Positions 8,431-15,637 of a DNA stretch of 64,000 bases are shown one piece after another. Every line of letters begins with the position of its first letter. Position 1 is the first letter of the stretch. The stretch is from Streptomyces avermitilis MA-4680 = NBRC 14893. Its GTDB lineage: Bacteria > Actinomycetota > Actinomycetes > Streptomycetales > Streptomycetaceae. Made by a program: the position numbers and the translations under genes. The DNA lies in NCBI RefSeq assembly GCF_000009765.2, contig NC_003155.5, positions 8,370,001 through 8,434,000 on the forward strand, given 5' to 3'. A model generated the notes under the pieces. It made no database searches. It saw nothing but the letters and a program-made list of their open reading frames with translations, and was not told the origin of the DNA.

Positions 8431-9291
8431 CTATGCCTTGGAACGGTCGCGACGGTTCGCGTCCTTGGGGCGGCGGTGAGAGACCTGTTCCCGTGCGGTA
8501 CGCCAACGTGACCGCGTCTGTTCGACCACGCTGTCCCATTGGCGGCGGACGTCATGGTCGGACGGGCGGTGGCCGTGGCGGATCCGGGTGAGCTCGTCGC
8601 GTACCTCTCGGCCCAGTGCCGCCGACGCGACGATGACGAGCATCCCCCCGAAGAGGGCCGAGATCATCGCGAAGACGGCACCGAGCGCTCCGTATCGTGC
8701 GGCGTAGGAGTTGAAGAGGCGCGGTAGGTAGACGGTCGTGCCCACGGAGTAGGCCGCCTCCAGGAGGGCCGCTGCGATGCCGAAGGGGAGCAGGTCCGGC
8801 CGGTTGATCCGCTTCGCGGACAGGATCCAGCCGCTCCAGACGAGGAAAGCGGCGGTCACCGGTACGTCGCACACCAGGGCCGCCAGACCCAGCCGGCCCC
8901 CGCCCAAGACGGCGGAGAGCCACCCGGTGACCACCGTGTAGCCGCCGAGTGTGAGGATCCACCACAACCCGTTGCGCGTATTGCGCATGCTGAGCGGCTT
9001 GAGCTCCCATGTCTGCTCGAAGAGCCGCTGCGTGGCTCGCGCGAAGCTCAGTACCGAGATGGTCAGGAAGACGACTCCGAAGATGCCCACGCTCGCGCTT
9101 GTGTGCTGGGCGGGGGAGAAGAGGGACTCGACTGCCTCGGCGCCTGCTCCGGTCAGGCCGTAGCGCTTGATGACCCGCTCCGCCGCGTCGTAGTGCGCGA
9201 AACTGCTCACGACGGTGCCGCCGAGGACTGCGAGCGGGAGCAGGGTGGTGAGAGCACTGGATGCCAGAGCCATCGAGCGGTCGAAACCCAC
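8431..9291 (-). CDS. YihY/BrkB-family membrane protein with uncertain start
   Basis: A polytopic membrane protein of the YihY (formerly called RNase BN) family. Six hydrophobic segments can be traced, beginning with SMALASSALTTLLPLAVLGG and ending with GAVFAMISALFGGMLVIVASAALG. A basic C-terminal tail of about 65 residues follows. The function is unknown. The GTG at 9291 gives 286 aa, but the frame stays open upstream to a TAA at 9430-9432. The extra 46 codons encode a family-like N-terminus (TLTFWLRPAFALRVINRFQKIVGFDR) with no ATG, GTG or TTG in it. The only usable near-cognate codon is CTG at 9363. Either a CTG start is used or the gene has lost its start. Confidence 0.8.
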   Translation of the reverse strand: MGFDRSMALASSALTTLLPLAVLGGTVVSSFAHYDAAERVIKRYGLTGAGAEAVESLFSPAQHTSASVGIFGVVFLTISVLSFARATQRLFEQTWELKPLSMRNTRNGLWWILTLGGYTVVTGWLSAVLGGGRLGLAALVCDVPVTAAFLVWSGWILSAKRINRPDLLPFGIAAALLEAAYSVGTTVYLPRLFNSYAARYGALGAVFAMISALFGGMLVIVASAALGREVRDELTRIRHGHRPSDHDVRRQWDSVVEQTRSRWRTAREQVSHRRPKDANRRDRSKA

Positions 9292-9530
9292 GATCTTCTG
9301 AAACCGGTTGATGACCCGCAGTGCGAAGGCAGGGCGCAGCCAGAACGTCAGTGTCCTGACCAGGCGCTCGCGATTGATCCTCGCTGTCCTGCCCTCCGTG
9401 AAGATCGGAACTTGTGTGGCGGCGCGAGCTTAACGGGCCGTCGTCGGCTCGATGAGCGGCGACACGAATGCTTCGCTCGAAGGGCGGAGAGCGGCGGTTG
9501 TCATGGGTCTGACCGGCGTGTGCCGCGCCG

Positions 9531-9560
9531 TTCCGGGCAGTTCCGGGCAGTTCCGGACAG
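9531..9560 (+). repeat. 10-bp tandem repeat, three copies
   Basis: TTCCGGGCAG twice, then TTCCGGACAG. It lies in the stretch 9433-9742, where no gene is supported on either strand. Confidence 0.7.
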
Positions 9561-9742
9561 GGAGTGCGTGTCACGACGTGACGTTCACGAGTTTCTCCGG
9601 CAAGCGGGATGCCTCGTCGCACACCTCCCGCTGGATGTCGGCGTCTCGGCCGGGCGACGGGGACCGCACTGTCGGTCCGGGCAACGTCGTCCGGTGCAGC
9701 ACCGACATTCCGCCGACCTGAAGGATGGCAGCCGCAAGTCCG

Positions 9743-10042
9743 TTACTCCGCGGTGCCGAAAGTCCACACGGCGCGGGCGCCCGGGCCGACGACGAGGGTC
9801 GACCGGCCGAGCCGTTCCTCGTGCCGGTACTCCACGGGCCGGTTGAGCGACAGCTCGACCTGCCGCAAGCCCACCTGGTCGCGCGGAACGGCGTCGAATC
9901 GGATCGTGGTGCCCCCGCGCCGCGCAACGATGCCACCGTCCGCCACGGCCTGGGTGACGAACCCACCGGCCGGCAGCAGCGGCACCGTGTTCGCGAGGTC
10001 ACGCGCGGAGACCGCGAGGCGGACAGAGGTCACGTCGCGCAT
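9743..10042 (-). pseudogene. Probable C-terminal fragment of a DUF5829-like protein
   Basis: An open frame of 99 codons. Its product (VRLAVSARDLANTVPLLPAGGF, then GGTTIRFDAVPRDQVGLRQVELSLNRPVEYR, ending STLVVGPGARAVWTF) resembles, from memory, only the last third of the roughly 300-aa DUF5829 family. The upstream DNA (10043-10233) does not continue the similarity, so the 5' two thirds appear deleted. Codon use still looks Streptomyces-like, consistent with recent decay. It could instead be a genuine small protein that starts at ATG 10042. Confidence 0.45.
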
Positions 10043-10233
10043 CAGTCAGCAGGATCTGCTCAGCCGCCTGCCACAAGGGTTCGGCGCTGCCGCACGCTGG
10101 GCGCGCACGGCGGTTGGAGCGGGTGTATGCCACGCGGGATCCGGTGGAGGCCTGTGCGGGATGTGTGCGTCCGCTGTCCCCGTCGGTCGGCGTCGTGCGT
10201 CCACTGTCCCTGTGGATCGTCGCCGCCCGGGGC

Positions 10234-10413
10234 TCAGGCCGCCTCGATGACCTCTCCGCGTATCGCCTCGGCCCATTCCACGACCAACAGCTCGTACTCC
10301 GCCCGCTCCTGCGCCGACAGTGAGCCGCCCGCGCGCATCCACAGCGCGCGGATCTGCTCGTTTAACGCGGCCGCAGACCGCACGGAACCAGGGGTCATGG
10401 AGTCGGGGGACAT
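10234..10413 (-). CDS. Small conserved 59-aa protein
   Basis: The product MSPDSMTPGSVRSAAALNEQ continues as an acidic amphipathic helix-rich chain (IRALWMRAGGSLSAQERAEY, then ELLVVEWAEAIRGEVIEA). Two helices are predicted and there are no cysteines. The start ATG 10413 lies 7 bp after a TAGGCT -10 (10421-10426), so the message is probably leaderless; an upstream in-frame GTG (10443) falls inside the promoter. The region upstream reads GTGTCAGTC-N8-TAGGCT, which resembles the RecA-NDp motif with two mismatches. It has no recognised domain; it may be a small regulatory or toxin-antitoxin-type partner, but nothing shows that. Confidence 0.65.
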   Translation of the reverse strand: MSPDSMTPGSVRSAAALNEQIRALWMRAGGSLSAQERAEYELLVVEWAEAIRGEVIEAA

Positions 10414-10572
10414 GCGCACAAGCCTAGGGGCAAGGACTGACACTGCGCTACCGGTCGGCTACTCGCACCGTATGTGGTTGGTCACGGTGGGTCCTGAACC
10501 CACCGGCACGAGTGATCACGTGGTGATCGCGGGGGCGGCAGCCGTCCGTGGCCTCCGTGCGGCTCTCCCGCG

Positions 10573-11448
10573 TCAGCCCGCCGACTCCGCCGCGTGCGGG
10601 CTGAGCGCACCCGTCGCGACCAGCGCGATGATGGCGATGCCGAGCGCGATGCGATACCAGACGAACGGCATGAAGCTCTTGTTGGAGATGAACTTCATGA
10701 ACCACGCGATGACGGCGTAACCGGACACGAACGCGATGACCGTGGCGAAGACCGTCGGTCCCCACGCGACATGTCCGCTCGCGGCCGCGTCCTTGAGCTC
10801 GAACACGCCGGAGGCGAGGACGGCGGGGATGGCGAGGAGGAACGAGTAACGGGCCGCGGACTCACGGGTGTAGCCGATGAGCAGACCGCCGCTGATCGTG
10901 GCGCCCGAGCGGGAGACGCCCGGGATCAGGGCCATCGCCTGGCAGGCGCCGAAGACCAGACCGTCCCTGATGTTCAGGTCCTGGAGCTTCTTGCGCTCCT
11001 TCGCCGCGCGGTGCTTGCCGCCCGTCTCGTCACGCGCCGCGAGCCGGTCGGCTATGCCCAGGATCACGCCCATGACGATCAGCATGGTCGCGGTGATCCG
11101 CAGATCGCGGAACGGGCCCTCGATCTGGTCCTTGAGCGTCACGCCGAGCACGCCGATCGGGATCGAGCCGACGATCACCAGCCAGCCCATCTGCGCGTCG
11201 TGGTCGTGCCGCATCTCCTTGTTCACCAGGGAGCGGAACCACGCCGAGATGATGCGCGCGATGTCCTTGCGGAAGTAGATCAGCACCGCGGCTTCCGTGC
11301 CGATCTGGGTGATCGCGGTGAAAGCCGCTCCCGGGTCCTCCCAGCCGGCGAAGGCCGCCGTCAGCCGCAGATGCGCGCTGGAGGAGACGGGAAGGAACTC
11401 GGTCAGCCCCTGGACGAGTCCGAGGATGAGGGATTCAAACCAAGACAT
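10573..11448 (-). CDS. uppP: Undecaprenyl-diphosphatase
   Basis: A 291-aa polytopic membrane phosphatase of the UppP/BacA family that dephosphorylates undecaprenyl diphosphate to recycle the cell-wall lipid carrier. Overexpression gives bacitracin resistance in other bacteria. The two signature segments are present: EFLPVSSSAHLRL at about residues 17-29, with the catalytic Glu/Ser/His cluster, and PGVSRSGATISGGLLIGYTRE at about 183-203. Some eight membrane segments follow the usual order. ATG 11448 matches the family start. It has no clear ribosome site. The gene is monocistronic between the 59-aa gene and the divergent MocA operon. Confidence 0.95.
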   Translation of the reverse strand: MSWFESLILGLVQGLTEFLPVSSSAHLRLTAAFAGWEDPGAAFTAITQIGTEAAVLIYFRKDIARIISAWFRSLVNKEMRHDHDAQMGWLVIVGSIPIGVLGVTLKDQIEGPFRDLRITATMLIVMGVILGIADRLAARDETGGKHRAAKERKKLQDLNIRDGLVFGACQAMALIPGVSRSGATISGGLLIGYTRESAARYSFLLAIPAVLASGVFELKDAAASGHVAWGPTVFATVIAFVSGYAVIAWFMKFISNKSFMPFVWYRIALGIAIIALVATGALSPHAAESAG

Positions 11449-11652
11449 GGAGTTATGTGGTCCAAGCGCTGATCGAGGAGGGGCGACGGACACGCCGCGC
11501 CGACGCGGGCGGTGATCAAGTGTGTTGTGGGGCAGCGTAGCGTCCCCGGATGACAGCCCGGCCACAGGGGTTTGGCGGTTGGCCGCCGGGCAGGGCGATC
11601 CGGTGCCGGCGGCCGACGTTGTCCGGACCGTGGAACGCCCGCGTCCGCGGTG

Positions 11653-11706
11653 TTGACCGGCCGCTCGAACGACACATACGTTGCAGCGAGGAGAGAAAGC
11701 GCTTGC
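11653..11706 (+). promoter_or_regulatory. Promoter and LacI-type operator of the MocA-PmoA-cupin operon
   Basis: TTGACC (11653-11658), 18 bp, TACGTT (11677-11682) gives a good vegetative promoter with start near 11689. Just downstream is AGAAAGCGCTTGCT (11694-11707), with central palindrome AAGCGCTT. It resembles LacI/GalR-family sugar-regulator operators and lies where a bound repressor would block initiation. The regulator gene is not next to it. Confidence 0.6.
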
Positions 11707-11767
11707 TGTCTCCGGGTGCCCCGGAGCCGACAGGCCCTTGGCCAGCGTCTGACGTCACGTCGATGGA

Positions 11768-13210
11768 GTGCTGATCACGTCCATGCCCACAGCCCGCACC
11801 GCGTCCACGTCCACAGCCAACACCGCGTCCGCGTCCACAGCCCGCACCGCGCCCACGTCCACGGCTCACGACACGTCCACGTCCACGGCTCACGACACGT
11901 CCACGCCCACAGCACGCGACGCAACCAGCCCGGAACCCTCCTCGCCCCCGGACTCGAGGCCGAACCCCACCCCGTACCCGAACCGCCCGGCGGCCCCGCT
12001 CGCCGGCCGCCGGATCAGGGCCGCCCTCATCGGCACGGGTGCCATCGGGGGCGGCAGCCATCTGCCCGCGCTCGCCACGCTCGCCGAGGAGGGCGAGACG
12101 GAGATCGTCGCCGCGGTCGACATCAACGCCGACGCGATCACCGCGTTCTGCGCGGAGCACGGCATCCCGCACGCGTACACCGACCTCGACCGGATGCTCC
12201 AGGAGCAGCGGCCCGACCTGGTCTCCATCTGCACCCCGCCCACCCTGCACCGCGAACAGACCCTCGCCGCGCTGCGGGCCGGTGCCTGGGTGTGGTGCGA
12301 GAAGCCGCCCGTCCCGACGCTGGCGGACTTCGACGCCATCGAGTCGCAGGAGGGCACGGACGGCGGTCCGTACGCCGCGATCGTGTTCCAGCACCGCTTC
12401 GGCTCGGGCGCCCGGCACGTCCGGCGGCTGCTCGCCGAACAGGCCCTGGGGCGGCCGCTCGTGGCGCACTGCCAGACCACCTGGTACCGCAACACCGCCT
12501 ACTACGCCGTGCCGTGGCGCGGACGCTGGCAGACCGAGGGCGGCGGCCCCGCGATGGGGCACGGCATCCACCAGATGGATCTCCTCCTCGATCTGCTCGG
12601 GCCGTGGAGCGAAGTGCGGGCGATGGCCGGACGCCTGGTCCACGACGTGGAGACGGAGGACGTCTCGACCGCCCTCGTACGCTTCGAGAACGGCGCGATG
12701 GCCACCGTGGTCAACAGCGTTCTGAGTCCGGACGAGGTCAGCCGGATCCGCATCGACTGCGAGCGCGCCACCGTCGAGCTGACCCACCTCTACGGCCACA
12801 GCAACGCCAACTGGCGCATCACGCCCGCTCCCGACGTGCCGGAGGAGGAGGCCGCGGCCTGGCGTGACTTCGGCGCGGACGTGCCGAGCTCACACCTGGC
12901 GCAACTGCGGGAACTGGTCGCGAGCATGCGGGCCCAGGCGCGTCCGCGCAGCAGCGGCGCGGACGGGCGGACCAGCCTCGAGCTGATCACCGCCCTGTAC
13001 AAGTCGGCGTTCACCGATACGACCGTGCGGGCCGGGGCGATCGGCCCGGGAGACCCCTATTACACGGCTCTGCACGGGGGCGCGCCGGGCTGGGCGCCCG
13101 TCGGGTTCACCGGCAGCCAGTCTGCCGACAGCCAGTCCGCCGGAAGCCGGCCCGCTGGAACCGGATCCACCGTGAACGACTCCGCATCGAGCAAGGAGGT
13201 GCCGGCATGA
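11768..13210 (+). CDS. Gfo/Idh/MocA-family oxidoreductase with repetitive N-terminal tail
   Basis: A 480-aa NAD(P)-dependent sugar-type dehydrogenase. The first ~80 residues are a low-complexity Thr/Ser/Ala tail made of near-repeats of TASTSTA/TAHDTSTSTA. The Rossmann fold begins at IRAALIGTGAIGGGSHLPAL, followed by CTPPTLHREQTLAALRAGAWVWCEKPPVP (the EKP motif as CEKPP). The catalytic-domain segment GHGIHQMDLLLDLLG holds the family His/Asp. GTG 11768 is the longest start; ATG 11783 is an alternative and neither has a well-spaced ribosome site. It overlaps the next gene by 4 bp (ATGA), so it heads a three-gene operon probably acting on a sugar or sugar acid. Confidence 0.9.
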   Translation: MLITSMPTARTASTSTANTASASTARTAPTSTAHDTSTSTAHDTSTPTARDATSPEPSSPPDSRPNPTPYPNRPAAPLAGRRIRAALIGTGAIGGGSHLPALATLAEEGETEIVAAVDINADAITAFCAEHGIPHAYTDLDRMLQEQRPDLVSICTPPTLHREQTLAALRAGAWVWCEKPPVPTLADFDAIESQEGTDGGPYAAIVFQHRFGSGARHVRRLLAEQALGRPLVAHCQTTWYRNTAYYAVPWRGRWQTEGGGPAMGHGIHQMDLLLDLLGPWSEVRAMAGRLVHDVETEDVSTALVRFENGAMATVVNSVLSPDEVSRIRIDCERATVELTHLYGHSNANWRITPAPDVPEEEAAAWRDFGADVPSSHLAQLRELVASMRAQARPRSSGADGRTSLELITALYKSAFTDTTVRAGAIGPGDPYYTALHGGAPGWAPVGFTGSQSADSQSAGSRPAGTGSTVNDSASSKEVPA

Positions 13211-14142
13211 GCGAGGCCACCGGTCTGCGCATCGTGCACGCCCACGGTGACCGCATCACGATCACCGAACGGTCCACCGGCGTCGATCTGCTGAGCTATG
13301 TCTACGCTCCCGAGGCGGCCTGGGAGGCTCCGAAGCCGTATCTGCATCCCCTCCGGACGCTCGCCGGTGACGTCGTCACCGACTACCGGCCCAACGACCA
13401 CCGCTGGCACAAGGGCCTCCAGATGACGGCCTCGCATCTGTCCGGGCAGAACCTGTGGGGCGGCAACACATACGTTCATGGAAAGGGGTATCTCGCGCTC
13501 CCGGAGCGGGTCGGGTCGATGGCGCACGTCGGCTTTGACGCGGTCGACGCCGACGGTGCCCGTGCCGTGATCGCCGAGCGGCTCACCTGGCACCCGTACA
13601 GCGGCGAGCTGTGGGCCGAGGAGGAGCGTCGTGTGGAGGTGCACGACGTCGACCCCGAGTCCGGTTCGTGGGCGCTGACCTGGACCAGCGCCGTCACCAA
13701 CCGGCGGGACGAACCGCTGCTCTTCGGCAGCCCGACCACCGCCGGGCGTGAACTGGCGGGATACACGGGCCTCTTCTGGCGCGGCCCGCGAGCCTTCCGG
13801 GACGGCCGGATCATCGGACCCGACTCCGAAGGGCACGAGCTGATGGGGCGGCAGGCGCCCTGGCTCGCGTACTCGGGCGAACACGATGGCGCCGACGGAC
13901 ACGCCACGCTCGTGTTCGCGCATGCCCCCGAGAACGACCATGACGGCTCCCAAGGAGCGCACCCCGCCCACTGGTTCGTGCGCAACGAGCCCTTCGCGGC
14001 TGTCGCTCCCTCGTGGGCGTTCCACGACGAGCTGGAGCTGGGGCCCGGCGATACGCTCACCCGTCGCTACCGGGTCGTCGTGGCCGACGGCGCCTGGGAG
14101 CGCGAGGAGGTCGCCAAGTACCTTCAGGAGCACCCGTGGTGA
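13207..14142 (+). CDS. PmoA/DUF6807-family protein
   Basis: A 311-aa protein of the DUF6807 family (older name methane oxygenase PmoA-like). It is rich in beta strands and His/Trp. Recognisable segments are the N-terminal TGVDLLSYVYAPE, KPYLHPLRTLAGDVVTDYRPNDHRWHKGLQMTASHLSG (about residues 39-76, the conserved His-rich loop), NLWGGNTYVH, and HPAHWFVRNEPFAAVAPSWAFHDELELGPGDTLTRRYRVVVADG. The fold resembles sugar mutarotase-like beta sandwiches, which fits a sugar operon. The activity is not established in the literature I know. Start ATG overlaps the previous stop as ATGA. The following cupin gene also overlaps, so translation is coupled. Confidence 0.85.
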   Translation: MSEATGLRIVHAHGDRITITERSTGVDLLSYVYAPEAAWEAPKPYLHPLRTLAGDVVTDYRPNDHRWHKGLQMTASHLSGQNLWGGNTYVHGKGYLALPERVGSMAHVGFDAVDADGARAVIAERLTWHPYSGELWAEEERRVEVHDVDPESGSWALTWTSAVTNRRDEPLLFGSPTTAGRELAGYTGLFWRGPRAFRDGRIIGPDSEGHELMGRQAPWLAYSGEHDGADGHATLVFAHAPENDHDGSQGAHPAHWFVRNEPFAAVAPSWAFHDELELGPGDTLTRRYRVVVADGAWEREEVAKYLQEHPW

Positions 14143-14900
14143 GCCCGGGGGAATTCGCCGGACTGCCGGGGGAATTCGCCGGACTGCCGGGAGTGTTCAC
14201 CGGGCTGCCCGGGGCGGTCGCCGTCTCGCACCTGTCCGTCTACGACTGGCCCGCGGTCGACGGAGTGTGCGGCGGAACTCCCCATATGCATCTGACCTGT
14301 TCGGAGGCGTACGTCGTCACCGGCGGCCGCGGCGCGGTGCAGACGCTGACGACGTCCGGGTACGAGGTCACACCCCTCGCGCCCGGAACGGTCGCGTGGT
14401 TCACGCCCGGCACCATCCACCGGCTCGTCAACGAGGACGATCTGCGCATCACCGTCCTCATGCAGAACAACGGCTTGCCGGAGGCCGGAGACGCGGTGCT
14501 CACGCTGCCTCCGGAGTACCTCACCGATCCCGGGACGTACGCCGCCGCGACCGTCATCCCGGCCGACGCGTCCGAAGAGGAGCAGGCGCGGGTCGCCCTG
14601 GCCCGGCGCGACCTCGCCGTGCGCGGCTACCGCGCGCTGCGCGACGCCGACGGGCCCGAGCCGCTCGCCGCGTTCCACCGGGCCGCGGCCGCTCTGGTGC
14701 GGCCGCGTGTCGCCGCGTGGCGCGAGCGGTGGCGGCGCGGGGCCGAGGCTGCCACCGCGGCCACCGGGGACCAGCTGGACCGGTTGGAGCACGGCGACGC
14801 GTCCCATCTCGCGGACGCCCTCGTACGCGCCGAACAGCCTTCCACGTACGGCAGGTTCGGGATGTGCGGGCGGCTCGACGTCTACCAGGGGACGTCCTAG
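14139..14900 (+). CDS. Cupin-domain protein, third gene of the sugar operon
   Basis: A 253-aa protein with one cupin barrel: GTPHMHLTCSEAYVVTGGRGAVQTL (motif 1, with metal-type His and Glu, about residues 46-70) and APGTVAWFTPGTIHRLVNEDDLRI (motif 2 with His). A helical C-terminal half of about 120 residues follows. The first residues contain a 7-residue repeat (GEFAGLP, GEFAGLP, GVFTGLP) encoded by 21-bp tandem DNA. GTG 14139 is chosen because AGGAG lies 8 bp upstream and it overlaps the previous stop. Its likely role is binding or isomerising a small polar ligand such as a sugar, inferred from the operon only. A strong hairpin terminator follows. Confidence 0.85.
   Translation: MSPGEFAGLPGEFAGLPGVFTGLPGAVAVSHLSVYDWPAVDGVCGGTPHMHLTCSEAYVVTGGRGAVQTLTTSGYEVTPLAPGTVAWFTPGTIHRLVNEDDLRITVLMQNNGLPEAGDAVLTLPPEYLTDPGTYAAATVIPADASEEEQARVALARRDLAVRGYRALRDADGPEPLAAFHRAAAALVRPRVAAWRERWRRGAEAATAATGDQLDRLEHGDASHLADALVRAEQPSTYGRFGMCGRLDVYQGTS
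14147..14210 (+). repeat. 21-bp in-frame tandem repeat at the start of the cupin gene
   Basis: About three units based on GGGGGAATTCGCCGGACTGCC. The first two are almost identical and the third has diverged. It adds 7-residue repeats to the N-terminus without shifting frame. Confidence 0.8.
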
Positions 14901-14906
14901 TTCCAG

Positions 14907-14958
14907 AGCGGCTGTCGGGGAGCCCCCCTCCTTTTTTGGGGGCTCCCCGACAGCCGCT
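14907..14958. terminator. Bidirectional hairpin terminator
   Basis: A perfect 21-bp stem (14907-14927 with 14938-14958) whose loop holds a run of six T. It lies between the convergent cupin and hxlR genes, so it can end both. Confidence 0.9.
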
Positions 14959-14976
14959 TCTCCTTACGCCTTTTCC

Positions 14977-15447
14977 TTACGCCGCCGCCGGCCCCTTCAC
15001 CGTCCAGCCCGGCGCCTGCGGGTGCGCCGTCAGGTCCTCGTGGTGGACCTCCTCACCGCAGACCGAGCAGGTCACGAGCGGAATCAGTTCATTGCCGCAG
15101 ATGTGCTCGATCACCATGGGGCGGTCGTCGTCCTTGCGCAGATGCCGGTCGCCCCAGGCCATGAGCGTCATCAGGACCGGTTCCAGTTCCAGACCCGCCT
15201 CGGTGGGCCGGTACTCGAAGCGCTGCGGGCGCTCGCTGTAGACGGTCTTCTTCAGCATGCCCGCGTCGACCAGCCGCCTCAGACGCGTGGCCAGGATGTC
15301 GCGCGGGGCGCCGATGTTGCGTACGAGCTGGTCGAAGCGCCCGTTGCCGAGGCACACCTCGCGCAGGACGAGCAGCGAGTACTTCTCGCCCACGAGCGCC
15401 AGGGTGTCGGCGATCGAGCAGGGGCGCGGGTCTTTGGTGGCGGCCAT
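14977..15447 (-). CDS. HxlR-family winged-helix regulator
   Basis: A 156-aa HxlR-type transcription factor. CSIADTLALVGEKYSLLVLREV, then FDQLVRNIGAPRDILATRLRRLVDAGMLKK, is the classic HxlR helix-turn-helix core (residues 10-65). RPQRFEYRPTEAGLELEPVLMTLMAWGDRHL is the wing and dimer helix. The C-terminal 45 residues carry CSVCGEEVHHED, a zinc-knuckle-like CxxC plus two His that is not universal in the family. The start ATG 15447 lies 6 bp after a TAGACT -10, so the mRNA is probably leaderless. An inverted repeat overlaps this promoter and the thiolase promoter, which suggests autorepression and control of the divergent thiolase. The effector is unknown. Confidence 0.93.
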   Translation of the reverse strand: MAATKDPRPCSIADTLALVGEKYSLLVLREVCLGNGRFDQLVRNIGAPRDILATRLRRLVDAGMLKKTVYSERPQRFEYRPTEAGLELEPVLMTLMAWGDRHLRKDDDRPMVIEHICGNELIPLVTCSVCGEEVHHEDLTAHPQAPGWTVKGPAAA

Positions 15448-15453
15448 GAACCC

Positions 15454-15496
15454 AGTCTAGGGGAGGGTTTGTTTTTCCAACCCTCGGCGCTATGGT
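15454..15496. promoter_or_regulatory. Divergent hxlR/thiolase promoters with shared operator
   Basis: GAGGGTT-N9-AACCCTC (15463-15485) is a perfect inverted repeat. On the minus strand it lies between TTGGAA and the -10 TAGACT (15459-15454) of hxlR. On the plus strand it overlaps the -35 TTGTTT (15469-15474), 16 bp from the -10 TATGGT (15491-15496) of the thiolase. Confidence 0.75.
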
Positions 15497-15556
15497 GGGT
15501 CCAGATTTCCTACTCACTGGTAGCCGGGACATATAGCCCAGGGCCCGACAGCCGGG

Positions 15557-15590
15557 GACCAAGTAGCCAGGACCAAGTAGCCAGGACCAA
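15557..15590 (+). repeat. 14-bp tandem repeat in the thiolase leader
   Basis: GACCAAGTAGCCAG occurs twice in direct succession, followed by a partial third copy. It lies in the roughly 135-nt untranslated leader of the thiolase. Confidence 0.8.
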
Positions 15591-15637
15591 TCGGTCATCG
15601 CCCGTAGGGACCATGGCCGGCCAAGGAGGCCCGCACC

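Noticed and set aside
9452..9721. An 89-codon open frame on the plus strand
   Set aside because: The composition is not protein-like, it crosses tandem 10-bp repeats and has no ribosome site or promoter.
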